DNA of 64,000 bases from Psychromonas sp. 14N.309.X.WAT.B.A12 (GTDB lineage: Bacteria > Pseudomonadota > Gammaproteobacteria > Enterobacterales > Psychromonadaceae), in the NCBI RefSeq assembly GCF_030397575.1, contig NZ_JAPNXS010000009.1, positions 1 to 64,000 on the forward strand, written 5' to 3'. Each line of letters starts with the position of its first letter. Positions within the stretch are counted from its first letter, which is position 1. Below, piece by piece: positions 47,616 to 58,375 of the stretch. A program made the position numbers and the translations under genes. Below the pieces are notes generated by a model that saw only the letters and a list, made by a program, of their open reading frames with translations, ran no database searches and had not been told where the DNA came from.

Positions 47616-49508
47616 CTATTGAATACCCTGTAATAATAATGACAAATTAGGTTGTTTAAAGCAGCTTTGTAGTGCTTCATCTGACAAACTGCTTAATGCT
47701 TCAAGTAAAGGATTTATCTCTGTTGCAGAAAACGCTTTTTCAGACTCTTGAGCTACTAATAAGTGGCTGAGTTGATCACATAATTGCTTCACTTGTTGCT
47801 CGCTATTTTGGTTTTCTACTTGGCTATCTACCTGGTTGGATGAATCGAATAGCTGCGGTAAAATAGTCGCAATCGGAGCATGTCTAAAAGCGGCAGGCAC
47901 TTGACTAACAATCACAAACTGCGATTGAAATTTATAAGTGAAACCTAAGCGAGCTAATAATGTGCTAGCTTGCTCTGCTACAGTTAACATCTCAGCATTC
48001 AATTTAAAGCGTACTGGCAACAATAAAGGTTGTGAAATCACTTCACCATCTTGCCAAGCATTGAATAGCTGAGCAGACACGCTATTTTTATGCACTTTAG
48101 ACAGTGACATGATCAATAAGCCATTCGATGTTAATGCACTTAATGAAGCAGCAATAGGTTGAATCAGCAAATGCTCTTGATCAATCACACTGACTAATTT
48201 AGCCATTGCGGAAGAACTTTGTGTACTCGTTGTATTACTGGGTAACGCAATATCCTGCTGGAACGCTTCCGCCACAAAATCACAATAAGCACCAACTTGT
48301 TGATGGTCTAATTGTGGGCGGGCTGGCATCGCAGAATAACCACCAGAAGTACCAGAATACTCACCACGACGAGGGCTAGCTTCGCTGTTCGAAGCTTGAT
48401 TGTAATCACCGGACTGCCCGCCGGATAACTGGCTTGGCGGTTGGTAAGCATGCTCTGCTACGCGGGGTTGCTCAGTAGCTTGCTGCGCTTCAACATCATG
48501 ACTTAATAATGAGCTATCACTCAAAGTTGAGTTTAGCGTGCTACTAATAAAGTCATGCACCCAGCGAGCTTGATGGAATCGTACTTCATGTTTAGCAGGA
48601 TGCACATTGACATCCACCTCTTTAGCATCACATTCAATGTAAATAATATAACCAGGAAACATGCCCTGTGGAATAAAGTGTGCAAACACTTGTTTAATCG
48701 CATGATTCACTAATTTGTCTCGAATCATGCGTCCATTGATATAACAATATTGCACATCAGCTAATGGACGAGGAGATAAACGATCCGATACCCAACCGGA
48801 TATCTTCAAAGCTTGGTCTGCATGTTCAAAAAACACCGCATGTTGAATAAACTGCTCGCTGCAAATAGCTGCAATACGTTTTTCCTGCTGTACCTGTTCT
48901 GGCGCAGCTCTGTACTGCCTTACGATTTTTCTATTATGTTTGAGAGTGAGCGCAATATCAAAGCGACTCAATGCAATACGCTTGATTAACTCGTCTATAT
49001 GTTGAAATTCAGTTTTTTCTGTTTTTAAAAAGCGACGTCGAGCAGGTGTATTAAAGAACAGATCCAACACCTCAACAGTTGTCCCTTGCGGATGAGCGGC
49101 AGGCTGTACATTAACTTGCATATCTCTGCCTTCAGCAACGGCTTGCCATGCTTGCTCTTGGTCCGCAGGTTTAGAGGTAAAAGTCAATCGAGAAACAGAG
49201 CTTACACTGGCTAATGCCTCACCTCTAAAACCTAAACTGACAATCGCCTCTAAGTCATCAAGATGGCTTATTTTACTGGTAGCATGGCGGCTTAATGCAA
49301 GTGTCAATTGATCTTTACTGACACCTTTACCGTTATCTTTAATGCGGATGCACTTAGCACCACCCTGCTCTATTTCTATTTCAATACGGGTGGCGCCAGC
49401 ATCTAAACTGTTTTCCACTAACTCTTTAACCACAGAAGCAGGACGCTCTACCACTTCACCAGCCGCAATTTGGTTAGCTAAACGTGCAGGTAATATCTGA
49501 ATTGACAT
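47616..49508 (-). CDS. mutL: MutL, DNA mismatch repair protein
   Basis: MutL couples MutS mismatch recognition to downstream repair factors. The 630-residue protein has the GHKL ATPase domain at the N-terminus: [32 protein letters not shown] (catalytic Glu and Asn), [20 protein letters not shown] and ATSKI. A linker of about 120 residues rich in Ser, Gln and Gly follows, then the C-terminal dimerisation domain. The family has a metal-binding endonuclease motif DQHAxxER in species without MutH; I do not see it here, so MutH-dependent repair is likely. Confidence 0.95.
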   Translation of the reverse strand: MSIQILPARLANQIAAGEVVERPASVVKELVENSLDAGATRIEIEIEQGGAKCIRIKDNGKGVSKDQLTLALSRHATSKISHLDDLEAIVSLGFRGEALASVSSVSRLTFTSKPADQEQAWQAVAEGRDMQVNVQPAAHPQGTTVEVLDLFFNTPARRRFLKTEKTEFQHIDELIKRIALSRFDIALTLKHNRKIVRQYRAAPEQVQQEKRIAAICSEQFIQHAVFFEHADQALKISGWVSDRLSPRPLADVQYCYINGRMIRDKLVNHAIKQVFAHFIPQGMFPGYIIYIECDAKEVDVNVHPAKHEVRFHQARWVHDFISSTLNSTLSDSSLLSHDVEAQQATEQPRVAEHAYQPPSQLSGGQSGDYNQASNSEASPRRGEYSGTSGGYSAMPARPQLDHQQVGAYCDFVAEAFQQDIALPSNTTSTQSSSAMAKLVSVIDQEHLLIQPIAASLSALTSNGLLIMSLSKVHKNSVSAQLFNAWQDGEVISQPLLLPVRFKLNAEMLTVAEQASTLLARLGFTYKFQSQFVIVSQVPAAFRHAPIATILPQLFDSSNQVDSQVENQNSEQQVKQLCDQLSHLLVAQESEKAFSATEINPLLEALSSLSDEALQSCFKQPNLSLLLQGIQ

Positions 49509-49526
49509 GATAATAGACTCGTTAAA

Positions 49527-52154
49527 CTAGCTCACAGGAATTGTTAACACTTGGCCAACAGCCAATGATTTACTACGTAAATTATTAGTCGAAATAATTG
49601 CACTGGTAGTTGTACCATAACGCTGTGCAATTACCGACAATGACTCTCCACTGCGCACTTTATGTTGTGTTTTTTGCGCGCTAGCCGTTGGTATTTTTAA
49701 ACGTTGACCAATATTTAATGAATTTGAACGTAAGCCATTAAACTGTTTTAACTGTTGTGTAGACACGCCGTATCGGCTTGCAATCACTGACAAAGATTGG
49801 CCTTTTTCCACGGTATGTGTTGATGGTCGAACCGGTGCGCTGTAATTTTCACTTGGAATTTTCAGTACTTGGCCTACAGACAAACGTGTCGAACTTAACT
49901 GGTTATAAGCTTGAAACTGTTGAGCGCTTCTATCATAGCGTTGCGCAATTACAGACAATGACTCACCACGCTCTACTTTATGCTCTGTTGGCACCTCTAC
50001 TTTCACTACAGGTGCTTGATAGTTTGAACTCCCCGCCCCAGGTATTTTAATCTTTTGACCAACACGTAAAGAGGTCGATTTAAGATTATTATAACTTTTT
50101 AAAGTCGATGTACTGGTGCCATACTTTTTAGCAATGACGGATAAAAACTCACCTTTTTTAACCACATGAAGGCGTTCAGGTTCAGCTTGTACTTGCCCGC
50201 CTGGTACTTTCAATTTTTGCCCAACAAAGACACCACTAGATTTTAAATTATTCGCTTGTTTAAGGTGGGTAATATTCGTCGCATACTTTTCAGCAATAAC
50301 CGATAAAGAGTCACCTGATTTCACCGTATAAATCTGACTTTTTATTTGCGGTTTTATTTCCGGTGCTGGTGCTTTCGGAGCCACTTTTTTCTCCACAACA
50401 CGTGTCTTTGTTGTTTCGGTGTAAGCACCAGGTATTTTAAGACGTTGCCCGACGCGTAATGTAGTTGAGGTTAGCTTGTTATATGAGGTTAACTGTTTAA
50501 TACTTTTATTATATTTTTTAGCAATGGCTGATAGATACTCGCCACGAACAACGGTATGAACGACAGGTGTTTTAACCACTACTGTTTGTGTATTCGATGC
50601 TGCATTACCCGCACCAGGAATAGCAATTTTTTGTCCCACCGATAGTGTGGTATTTGATAAGTTATTATAAGCCACTAATTGCGCAGTAGTTTTACCGTAT
50701 CTACTAGCAATTACTGATAAAGACTCACCTCGTTTAACTATATGGGTTGTCGCTTTTTGCACTGAAGTAACACGAGGTTCAGGTTCAACTACAACCTGAT
50801 AATTCTCTGGAATACTTAATACTTGTCCAATTTTTAACGAACTAGATGTTAAATGATTAAAGCTTTTGAGTTTTGCCGCACTCACACTGTAGCGCTTAGA
50901 AAGAATTGATAGCGACTCACCACTTCGCACCGTATGTTTAGTCGCATGTTTTTTCTGAGCAAACAAAGTCCCTTGAGGTGGTTTTAAACTAAAGTGTTTG
51001 TAAATCCCTTTAAACACTGCATTCGCTATTTTAGCTTGAAACTCAGCTTGGTTAAGTAAACGTTCTTCAGTTGGATTAGTAATAAACCCAGCCTCCACCA
51101 AGATAGAAGGAATATCAGGTGATTTTAATACTGCAAGACTGGCATGCACAGGCTCTTTTTTATGCATGGTAGTAACTTTAGATAGCTCACTTGTCACTAA
51201 GCTACCAATGTTATAACCCACCCCCATGGTATTCCCCATAGACATATCCAAGAGCATTTTATTCAAGAATGGCACACTGTCTGAGTCTTGGATTAAATCT
51301 CCCGCACCACCTAATAACTGAGATTGCGCTTCATTTTTTTCCATCCAACGACCTAACTCAGTGGTCGCTCGACGATTAGATAATACCCAAACAGAAGCAC
51401 CTTTAGGGCGACTAGAAGTAAAACCATCGGCATGGATAGACACTAAAAAGTCTGCTTTACCTTTACGTGCAATTTCAGAACGTTTGTTTAAGTTAACAAA
51501 ATAATCACCAGTTCTGATCAAAAATGATTGCATACCACGTTGTGCATCAATAGTGTTTTTTAAGCGTTTAGCAATTTGTAGTGTGACTTTTTTCTCGTAA
51601 CTATATTTACCCAAAGCCCCCGGATCATCACCACCATGACCAGCATCTATCGCGACGATAATGTTACGGCCATTAGGCGTTGCCGCTATTTTAGTGGGAA
51701 CCTTGGTAGCAATTGTTGGTAAATCAATGACTAAACGGTGCCCATAGGGCTTTGCTGGCGGTAAGCTGAAAATTCTTGCTTTACTCGCAGTGGTTAAATC
51801 AATCACCAATCGAAAAGTATTCGCTTTTGCTGTTTTACTTTCGCGAATGCGAGTGATCAACTTACCTTTATTAGTAATCGCATTTAAGTCCGCTTTATTA
51901 CGCGTTCCAGTTAAATCAATCACTAAACGATCCGGTTTAGTCAGATAATGGGTTTCGTATTGAGGTTTATTGGCGAGATCAAGTACAACCCGAGTATTGT
52001 CAGGAGAAGGCCAGGTACGTACACCTTTTAGTTCATTTTGAGCCGCAGCTACACTTAAACTAATGCATTGCATCATCAGGAAAGCGCAAAGCAAACTAAC
52101 CTTACTAGATAACAGAGGCTTTAATAACATCACTGGATTGTACTTATTCATCAT
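49527..52154 (-). CDS. amiB: AmiB-type N-acetylmuramoyl-L-alanine amidase with eight LysM repeats
   Basis: The enzyme cleaves the amide bond between MurNAc and the peptide during daughter-cell separation; it acts in the periplasm. The 875-residue protein has an N-terminal signal region, an AMIN domain ([20 protein letters not shown]), a zinc Amidase_3 domain ([40 protein letters not shown]) and then eight LysM repeats. Each LysM is about 44 residues with the pattern [17 protein letters not shown] and LxVGQxLxIP, joined by linkers with Pro, Val and Glu. E. coli AmiB has one or two LysM and about 445 residues, so this version is about twice as long. It overlaps tsaE by four bases. Confidence 0.95.
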   Translation of the reverse strand: MMNKYNPVMLLKPLLSSKVSLLCAFLMMQCISLSVAAAQNELKGVRTWPSPDNTRVVLDLANKPQYETHYLTKPDRLVIDLTGTRNKADLNAITNKGKLITRIRESKTAKANTFRLVIDLTTASKARIFSLPPAKPYGHRLVIDLPTIATKVPTKIAATPNGRNIIVAIDAGHGGDDPGALGKYSYEKKVTLQIAKRLKNTIDAQRGMQSFLIRTGDYFVNLNKRSEIARKGKADFLVSIHADGFTSSRPKGASVWVLSNRRATTELGRWMEKNEAQSQLLGGAGDLIQDSDSVPFLNKMLLDMSMGNTMGVGYNIGSLVTSELSKVTTMHKKEPVHASLAVLKSPDIPSILVEAGFITNPTEERLLNQAEFQAKIANAVFKGIYKHFSLKPPQGTLFAQKKHATKHTVRSGESLSILSKRYSVSAAKLKSFNHLTSSSLKIGQVLSIPENYQVVVEPEPRVTSVQKATTHIVKRGESLSVIASRYGKTTAQLVAYNNLSNTTLSVGQKIAIPGAGNAASNTQTVVVKTPVVHTVVRGEYLSAIAKKYNKSIKQLTSYNKLTSTTLRVGQRLKIPGAYTETTKTRVVEKKVAPKAPAPEIKPQIKSQIYTVKSGDSLSVIAEKYATNITHLKQANNLKSSGVFVGQKLKVPGGQVQAEPERLHVVKKGEFLSVIAKKYGTSTSTLKSYNNLKSTSLRVGQKIKIPGAGSSNYQAPVVKVEVPTEHKVERGESLSVIAQRYDRSAQQFQAYNQLSSTRLSVGQVLKIPSENYSAPVRPSTHTVEKGQSLSVIASRYGVSTQQLKQFNGLRSNSLNIGQRLKIPTASAQKTQHKVRSGESLSVIAQRYGTTTSAIISTNNLRSKSLAVGQVLTIPVS

Positions 52155-52609
52155 AAATTCTTTAATACTCTTAAGCCATTATCGGTATTTGCTTGTAACG
52201 TAATTTCACGCTGCTCACCAACATAAACGATGGTTAAATCTATATCTGGGTTAGGTAAAAAACCAACACCACGCTCAGGCCATTCCACTAAACAATGACT
52301 AGTTTCACCAAAATAATCTCGGATCCCCATAAACTCTAACTCTTCAGGGTCTGATAAACGATAAAGGTCAAAATGATAAACCTGCCAGTCAGCTAATTCA
52401 TAAGGTTCAACTAACGTATAAGTCGGACTTTTTACATTACCAACATGCCCTAACCCCTGAATAAAACCACGTGTTAAGGTGGTTTTACCTGCACCAAGGT
52501 CACCGTGTAGATAAATACACGTAGCAGTTTCACAAGCTTTACTTAAACGGTTACCAAATTGAACAGTTTGTTCAGCATACAGTAACTTTTCTTTTAATAG
52601 ATTCGACAT
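52151..52609 (-). CDS. tsaE: TsaE, tRNA threonylcarbamoyladenosine synthesis ATPase
   Basis: TsaE, with TsaB and TsaD, transfers the threonylcarbamoyl group to A37. The 152-residue protein has the P-loop GDLGAGKTT near residue 36, SPTYTL near 60 and FDLYRL near 86 and ends after VEWPERG and LRVLKNL. The stop overlaps the amiB start by ATGA. TsaD is encoded nearby. The gene usually follows nnrD, which is not here. Confidence 0.95.
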   Translation of the reverse strand: MSNLLKEKLLYAEQTVQFGNRLSKACETATCIYLHGDLGAGKTTLTRGFIQGLGHVGNVKSPTYTLVEPYELADWQVYHFDLYRLSDPEELEFMGIRDYFGETSHCLVEWPERGVGFLPNPDIDLTIVYVGEQREITLQANTDNGLRVLKNL

Positions 52610-52890
52610 TGAGATTTATTCATTCCGGTCTTGAGTTGAGTATATTGACAGCTAAATTCTTTAAATAGCATGAAAAACAATCTGAAATTGCGCTATTAAT
52701 GAAGATAATAACAGAAAGCAGATACTTCACACTAGTGCTAGCCTAGTGCACAGCATAAACAATCACTCCAGAAAGTAAATTAATTACCTCTAGCCGAGCT
52801 AAGAGAAACACTCATGTTTAGTAAGTTATGCTAAACTAATGGCCTAGAAAACAGCTAAAAATAGACTTCTCACAACGAAATGCATAACAA

Positions 52891-54072
52891 ATGACAAAAA
52901 ATCAAAAATCAGAAGTATTACAAACAGATCCCAAAACTCCACTGTCATCGACTGCGTTAAGTGCGTTAGCTGAAAATATAAAAGCCTGGGGAAAAGCATT
53001 AGGGTTTCAAGCTGTTGGTATCAGTGATGTTGATTTAAAAGATCAAGAAGCAAATTTACAAGCTTGGTTAGATAACCAATACCATGGTGAAATGGATTAC
53101 ATGGAAAAGCACGGAATGATGCGCGCTCGTCCAGATGAACTTTTACCTGGCACCTTGCGCGTTATTTCCGTCAGAATGGATTATTTACCTGACGATGCAC
53201 AATTTGCTGCTAATTTAGAAGACAAAGATCTCGCGTATATAAGTCGTTATGCATTAGGCAGGGATTACCATAAAGTACTGCGCAAACGCTTGAAGCAGTT
53301 GGGTGATAAAATAAAAAATGAAGTTGGCGAGTTAGGCTTTCGTCCTTTTGTTGATAGTGCACCTATTTTAGAGCGCCCGCTTGCTGAAAAAGCAGGTTTA
53401 GGCTGGGTAGGTAAGCATTCATTATTATTAGATAAAGACTCAGGATCTTGGTTTTTTCTTGGCGAACTATTAATTGATCTTGCTTTGCCCGTTGATCAAG
53501 CACAACAAAATCAGTGTGGTCAATGTGTTGCCTGTATCAAGATCTGTCCCACACAAGCAATAGTTGCACCTTATGTCGTGGATGGACGACGTTGTATCTC
53601 TTATTTAACCATTGAGCTACAAGGTGCAATTCCTAGCGAATTTCGTAAAGCAATCGGTAATCGTATTTATGGCTGTGATGATTGCCAATTAATTTGTCCG
53701 TGGAATCGTTTTGCAGAAACCACTCAAGAGTCAGATTACCAAGCCAAAGACTTTTTACAAAACCAGTCACTACTCAGTTTATTTGCTTGGTCTGAAACAA
53801 CCTTTTTAAAAAATACTGAAGGTTCCCCGATACGACGTATTGGTTATCAGCGGTGGCTAAGAAATATCGCCGTTGCGCTAGGTAATGCACCAAGTAGTAT
53901 TGATGTAATTACTAGTTTGCAAAATAAACTAACCGAAAGCGAAGATGAACTAGTCAATGAGCATATTGAATGGGCACTTACCGAGCAACAACAAAAATTG
54001 CCAATCAATATAGACAGATTAAACCAACGCTTAATTAAAGCCGTAAAAAAAGGCTTACCTAGAGATGCTTAA
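52891..54072 (+). CDS. queG: QueG, epoxyqueuosine reductase
   Basis: QueG removes the epoxide oxygen from epoxyqueuosine, the last step of queuosine tRNA modification, using a cobalamin cofactor and two 4Fe-4S clusters. The 393-residue protein has the cobalamin domain with DSAPILERPLAEKAGLGWVG and two cluster motifs, CGQCVACIKICP and CDDCQLICPWN. All eight cysteines are present. It is divergent from tsaE; in E. coli queG is followed in the same direction by nnrD and tsaE. The ATG has a weak ribosome site. Confidence 0.95.
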   Translation: MTKNQKSEVLQTDPKTPLSSTALSALAENIKAWGKALGFQAVGISDVDLKDQEANLQAWLDNQYHGEMDYMEKHGMMRARPDELLPGTLRVISVRMDYLPDDAQFAANLEDKDLAYISRYALGRDYHKVLRKRLKQLGDKIKNEVGELGFRPFVDSAPILERPLAEKAGLGWVGKHSLLLDKDSGSWFFLGELLIDLALPVDQAQQNQCGQCVACIKICPTQAIVAPYVVDGRRCISYLTIELQGAIPSEFRKAIGNRIYGCDDCQLICPWNRFAETTQESDYQAKDFLQNQSLLSLFAWSETTFLKNTEGSPIRRIGYQRWLRNIAVALGNAPSSIDVITSLQNKLTESEDELVNEHIEWALTEQQQKLPINIDRLNQRLIKAVKKGLPRDA

Positions 54073-54175
54073 AAATAAATAATCTCAATTAAGGATAAGC
54101 AAAATGATACAACACTATTCCCGCGGATTTCTGCGTTATAATAATAATTATTAACCAAAGTGTAGATAAAGTAAT

Positions 54176-54216
54176 AAAAAAGCCGTTAAACAATTTAATG
54201 CTCAACGGCTTTTAAA
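54176..54216. terminator. Bidirectional terminator between queG and tsaD
   Basis: Arms AGCCGTT (54181-54187) and AACGGCT (54204-54210) with flanking A (54176-54180) and T (54211-54213) runs; it serves the two convergent genes. Confidence 0.75.
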
Positions 54217-54238
54217 ATGCAAGATAAAGGGTTAAAGA

Positions 54239-55258
54239 TTAACTCTTCACACTTTCTAATTGATCTAATGGCCAACGTGGTTTAGCTTTAATTTCTAATC
54301 CTTGTATGTGCCCAGCTTTTAAACGTTGCATACCTGCATAAGCAATCATCGCACCATTATCGGTACAAAACTCACCGCGTGGATAAAATGCTTTGCCACC
54401 TAGCTTTTGCATTGTTTCAGCTAACTGCTCACGTAATGCCGTATTCGCACTCACACCGCCAGCAACGACTAAACGCTTCAAGCCAGTTTGTTTTAAAGCT
54501 CGCTTACATTTTATCGCAATGGTATCAATCACAGCTTCTTGGAAAGCATAAGCAATATCAGACTGTGTCTGTAAATCATTACCTTCACGAGCAATCGTTA
54601 CAGCTGCAGAGGTTTTTAACCCGCTAAAACTGAAGTCTAAACCAGGTCTATCTGTCATTGGACGAGGAAATTTAAAACGCCCAGCTACACCATTTTCAGC
54701 CATTTTAGCTAAACGAGGTCCACCTGGGTAATCTAAACCTAACAATTTAGCGGTTTTATCAAAAGCTTCACCAGCTGCATCATCAATACTCTCACCTAAT
54801 AAAGTATATTCACCAATATCATCCACTTGTACTAATAACGTATGTCCACCAGACACTAATAAAGCTACAAAAGGAAAATCAGGTTTATCATCTTCTAACA
54901 TAGGTGCTAAAAGGTGCCCCTCCATGTGGTGAACAGCAATCGCTGGTTTATCCCATGCAAACGCAATACTACGACCAATACACGACCCCACTAATAATGC
55001 CCCCACTAAACCAGGGCCAGCAGTATAAGCAATTGCATCAATATCCTCTTTAGTGCAATTAGCTAAGGCTAACGCTTCTTTAATAAGTGGAATAGTTTTT
55101 CGTACATGGTCACGAGATGCAAGCTCAGGAACAACACCACCGTAATCCGCATGTAATTTCACCTGACTATATAACTGGTGCGATAACAAACCTTGTTGGT
55201 CGTCATAAACAGCAATACCTGTTTCATCACATGACGTTTCAATGCCTAAAATTCGCAT
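54239..55258 (-). CDS. tsaD: TsaD, tRNA threonylcarbamoyl transferase
   Basis: TsaD transfers the threonylcarbamoyl group to tRNA A37 as part of the TsaBDE complex. The ATG at 55256-55258 follows AGGTTG and gives 339 residues, starting [14 protein letters not shown]. Family motifs are HMEGHLLAP with the two metal-binding histidines (HMEGH), [19 protein letters not shown] and [11 protein letters not shown]. The open frame could extend three codons upstream through a TTG start. It is divergent from rpsU, the arrangement common in gammaproteobacteria. Confidence 0.97.
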   Translation of the reverse strand: MRILGIETSCDETGIAVYDDQQGLLSHQLYSQVKLHADYGGVVPELASRDHVRKTIPLIKEALALANCTKEDIDAIAYTAGPGLVGALLVGSCIGRSIAFAWDKPAIAVHHMEGHLLAPMLEDDKPDFPFVALLVSGGHTLLVQVDDIGEYTLLGESIDDAAGEAFDKTAKLLGLDYPGGPRLAKMAENGVAGRFKFPRPMTDRPGLDFSFSGLKTSAAVTIAREGNDLQTQSDIAYAFQEAVIDTIAIKCKRALKQTGLKRLVVAGGVSANTALREQLAETMQKLGGKAFYPRGEFCTDNGAMIAYAGMQRLKAGHIQGLEIKAKPRWPLDQLESVKS

Positions 55259-55547
55259 ACTAAACAACCTTATAACTAAAATAATTAGCTTTTCATTAAC
55301 GCTAATTAAGTAAAATAGAGAACAAAATAAAAAATGTAACGCATTCTAACGGAAAATACAGCCAAGGTGGATTTTTTTATCAAGCGTGATTATAAGCACG
55401 GATCTAAAGATCATTAAGATCTTTCTGCTTTTTTAATGAAAATTAATGCGGAATTTCTTTACATCATCCCCCAAATAGGATTAAAATTCGGCACCAATTT
55501 AAATGCACTGGTCAATTTACGACCGTAACCATAAAGGTAAGAGGCAT

Positions 55548-55763
55548 ATGCCAGTAATTAAACTTCGTGAAAACGAACCATTTGACGTAGCATTACGTCG
55601 TTTTAAACGTTCTTGTGAAAAAGCAGGTATCTTAGCAGAAACTCGTAAACGCGAATTTTTCGAGAAACCTACTACAGTTCGTAAACGTGCTAAAGCAGCA
55701 GCTGTTAAACGTCACCTGAAAAAACTTTCTCGTGATAACGCTCGTCGCGTACGTTTATACTAG
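55548..55763 (+). CDS. rpsU: 30S ribosomal protein S21
   Basis: S21 helps the small subunit bind messenger starts. The ATG at 55548-55550 follows AAGAGGCAT; the 71-residue protein starts [18 protein letters not shown] and ends RRVRLY, both conserved. It is the first gene of the macromolecular synthesis operon (rpsU-dnaG-rpoD), here followed by yqeY. Confidence 0.97.
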   Translation: MPVIKLRENEPFDVALRRFKRSCEKAGILAETRKREFFEKPTTVRKRAKAAAVKRHLKKLSRDNARRVRLY

Positions 55764-55781
55764 AATAGATAAAGGTCTCCG

Positions 55782-56225
55782 ATGTCTATAAAAACAAGAT
55801 TACAAGAAGAGCAAAAGCTTGCAATGCGTGCAAAGGATAAAGTCCGTGTAAAGACTATCCGTTCATTAATTGCAGCTGTTAAGCAAATTGAAATTGATAA
55901 TAAAATTGAACTTGATGATGACGCTGTCACGACAGTTGTTGTGAAATCGGTTAAACAACGTAAAGAATCAATTACACAATTTGAAAAAGCAGACCGAGCT
56001 GATCTTGTTGATATAGAAAAAACGGAACTTGCTATTTTAGAGGAGTTTTTACCTCAAGCACTAACTGCTGAAGAAGTAGATGCTCATATTAAACAAGCTA
56101 TTGCATCTGTTGATGCACAAGGCATGCAAGATATGGGTAAAGTGATGGGAATACTCCAAAAAGAGATACAAGGAAGAGCTGATATGGCTGCAGTAAGTGG
56201 GCTTGTAAGAGCTAGCTTAAAATAG
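55782..56225 (+). CDS. yqeY: YqeY/GatB-like tRNA amidotransferase-related protein
   Basis: The 147-residue protein matches the YqeY/GatB-tail family: helical, with KDKVRVKTIRSLIAAVKQIE, LAILEEFLPQALT and the C-terminal MGKVMGILQKEIQGRADM motif. Its role is not established; it resembles the tRNA-binding tail of the GatB amidotransferase. It lies 18 bases past rpsU with an AAAGG-type site, and a terminator follows, so dnaG is transcribed separately from rpsU-yqeY. Confidence 0.94.
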   Translation: MSIKTRLQEEQKLAMRAKDKVRVKTIRSLIAAVKQIEIDNKIELDDDAVTTVVVKSVKQRKESITQFEKADRADLVDIEKTELAILEEFLPQALTAEEVDAHIKQAIASVDAQGMQDMGKVMGILQKEIQGRADMAAVSGLVRASLK

Positions 56226-56246
56226 TCGTCTCGTCTTCTTGATTAA

Positions 56247-56284
56247 AAAAACCTCAGCTTATTTATAAGTCTGAGGTTTTTTTG
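56247..56284 (+). terminator. Terminator after rpsU-yqeY
   Basis: Arms CCTCAG (56252-56257) and CTGAGG (56271-56276), with inner pairing CTTAT and ATAAG, followed by a long T run. Confidence 0.9.
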
Positions 56285-56529
56285 TTTTAATGAAAGCTAC
56301 TTTGTTAATTAATCATTAACTTTATAGTAAAGAATTTTATAATTAAGCAATAATATAAAACAGTAAATTGGATGTTAACTAATGCACCGCTTAACGCACT
56401 TTTAAAAATAAACCAAACACCAATAGTACTTTGAAAATAAATCTCATCTAATCTGAATTAAAAATACAATAATTGTGTCGTATTAAATACTGTGAGTATA
56501 CTACTCCCTTTTCTCCATAGGACTCTTAA
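56285..56529 (+). other. Non-coding region upstream of dnaG
   Basis: This AT-rich gap follows the rpsU-yqeY terminator and has no gene. It should hold the dnaG promoter; an ATTGTGTCG-containing stretch with TATACT-like boxes near 56495-56500 is a weak candidate. Confidence 0.4.
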
Positions 56530-58278
56530 ATGGCTGGCCGCATTCCAAAGAATTTCATTGACGACTTAATCTCACGTACCGATATCGTTGATATAATTGA
56601 TAGCCGTCTTAAATTGAAGAAAAAAGGCAAAAGCTACCGCGCACGCTGCCCTTTCCATAATGGTAATAACGATTCCACTTTCTCAGTAAGTCCAGACCAA
56701 CAGTTTTACCACTGCTTCAACTGTGGTGTAAGCGGTAATGTTGTCTCCTTCTTGATGGAATATGATGGTATCGAGTTTGTTGATGCGGTAGAAGTTTTAG
56801 CAGAGCAATTATCCATTGAAGTCCCGCGCGAAGAGTCTGGCAGTAATCAACCTGCAACGACCTATGTCGATAGAAAAGACTTATATCAATTAATGGCAGA
56901 CATTACGCGCTTTTATCAACAACAATTACGTACACATAAAAACAGTGAAAAAGTCATTAACTACTTAAAAAGTAGAGGCTTATCTGGCGCAACAGCGAAA
57001 CACTTCCAAATCGGCTATGCACCAGACGGTTGGGATGAAGTACGTAAAAAATTTGCTATCAATAAACAAACAGAACAACAACTTATTGATGCAGGCATGT
57101 TAATCAGCAAAGACAATGGCGGCAGTTACGACCGCTTCAGAGACCGCTTAATGTTCCCTATTTTAGATAGGCGAGGACGTGTCATTGGCTTTGGCGGTCG
57201 GGTATTTGATGATACAACACCAAAATATTTAAACTCACCTGAAACACCTATTTTCCATAAAGGGAAAGAGCTATACGGCTTATATCAAGCTAAACAACAT
57301 AGTAAAGAGATACAGCGTATTTTAGTAGTCGAAGGCTATATGGATGTAGTTGCCTTAGGGCAATTTGATATTCATTATGCCGTCGCCTCTTTAGGCACCG
57401 CAACCACACCGGACCATATACAACTTCTATTCAGACAAACCAGTGAAATTATTTGCTGTTTTGATGGAGACAAAGCTGGGCGAACAGCTGCGTGGAGGGC
57501 TCTTGAGAATGCCCTTCCCTCAATCCAAGATGGTCGAACAGTACGCTTTATGTTCCTACCAGATGGAGAGGATCCAGATAGCTTAGTACAAAAAGAAGGT
57601 AAAGCGTTCTTCGAAAAACTCGTCGACCAAGCGATGCCTCTTTCTGACTTTTTGTTTCAACAATTGTTAACACAAGTGGATATGACGAGTGCCGATAGCA
57701 AATCAAAACTTGCACAATTAGCTATTCCGTTATTAACTAAGTTACCTGACTCAGTATTTAGACAGATGATGGAAACGCGTTTAATTAGCTTATTAGGTAT
57801 TGAAAAAGAAGGTTTACAAAAATTATTACCCGCGGCACAAAAAGTAGAAAAGAAACCAACTTCGCAAAAAATAACACCAATGAGACTGGCGATTTCATTA
57901 TTGCTTCAGCATCCTCAAATGGCTTATCAGTTGGCTGAAATACCTGAATTTAAAGAGATACAAATACCGGGGTTAACTCTTTTAAATACACTACTTGAAA
58001 TTTGTAGAGACACACCCCATCTCTCTACAGGACTGTTATTAGAACATTGGCGTGGTCAACCCGAAGAAAAACAATTAATTGCCTTAGCAACTTGGAAAAA
58101 CCAAGTTGATGAACATACATACGAAGAAGTATTCTTCGATATATTAGATAACTTTTTATCTTTACACCTTACGCAACGTATTGAATTTTTGAAGCAAAAA
58201 TCAAGACAGGGCGAAGTTTTAACAACAGAGGAGACAGTGCAATTAGCACAACTTCTCAAAGAACAAAAACAACATTAA
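56530..58278 (+). CDS. dnaG: DnaG, DNA primase
   Basis: DnaG makes RNA primers at the fork and is activated by DnaB. The 582-residue protein has an N-terminal zinc finger (CPFHNGNNDSTFSV and HCFNCG), an RNA-polymerase core with FGGRVFDD and the TOPRIM motif EGYMDV with CFDGDKAGRTAA, and a C-terminal DnaB-interaction helical domain. All catalytic acidic residues of the TOPRIM segment appear intact. An ATAGGACTC site precedes the ATG. Confidence 0.97.
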   Translation: MAGRIPKNFIDDLISRTDIVDIIDSRLKLKKKGKSYRARCPFHNGNNDSTFSVSPDQQFYHCFNCGVSGNVVSFLMEYDGIEFVDAVEVLAEQLSIEVPREESGSNQPATTYVDRKDLYQLMADITRFYQQQLRTHKNSEKVINYLKSRGLSGATAKHFQIGYAPDGWDEVRKKFAINKQTEQQLIDAGMLISKDNGGSYDRFRDRLMFPILDRRGRVIGFGGRVFDDTTPKYLNSPETPIFHKGKELYGLYQAKQHSKEIQRILVVEGYMDVVALGQFDIHYAVASLGTATTPDHIQLLFRQTSEIICCFDGDKAGRTAAWRALENALPSIQDGRTVRFMFLPDGEDPDSLVQKEGKAFFEKLVDQAMPLSDFLFQQLLTQVDMTSADSKSKLAQLAIPLLTKLPDSVFRQMMETRLISLLGIEKEGLQKLLPAAQKVEKKPTSQKITPMRLAISLLLQHPQMAYQLAEIPEFKEIQIPGLTLLNTLLEICRDTPHLSTGLLLEHWRGQPEEKQLIALATWKNQVDEHTYEEVFFDILDNFLSLHLTQRIEFLKQKSRQGEVLTTEETVQLAQLLKEQKQH

Positions 58279-58283
58279 TGGGA

Positions 58284-58313
58284 TTGGCATAAAATTCAAT
58301 TTAGGCGTATAAT
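58284..58313 (+). promoter_or_regulatory. Candidate rpoD promoter
   Basis: TTGGCA (58284-58289), an 18-base spacer and TATAAT (58308-58313) lie just past the dnaG stop and about 60 bases before the rpoD start. That allows rpoD to be transcribed on its own as well as with dnaG. Confidence 0.6.
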
Positions 58314-58375
58314 CGAGCGCTTAGATTTTTTCCCATTTACACCACATTTTACGACTAATTTTTTGGATGGTACCT

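Noticed and set aside
47616-49508. MutL as a nuclease-type MutL
   Set aside because: I could not find the DQHAxxER metal motif in the C-terminal domain, so I describe it as the MutH-dependent type.
49527-50960. Regular repeats resembling a CRISPR array
   Set aside because: The repeats are LysM codons inside an open reading frame, about 150-250 bases apart and not identical. No CRISPR array or cas gene is present in the window.
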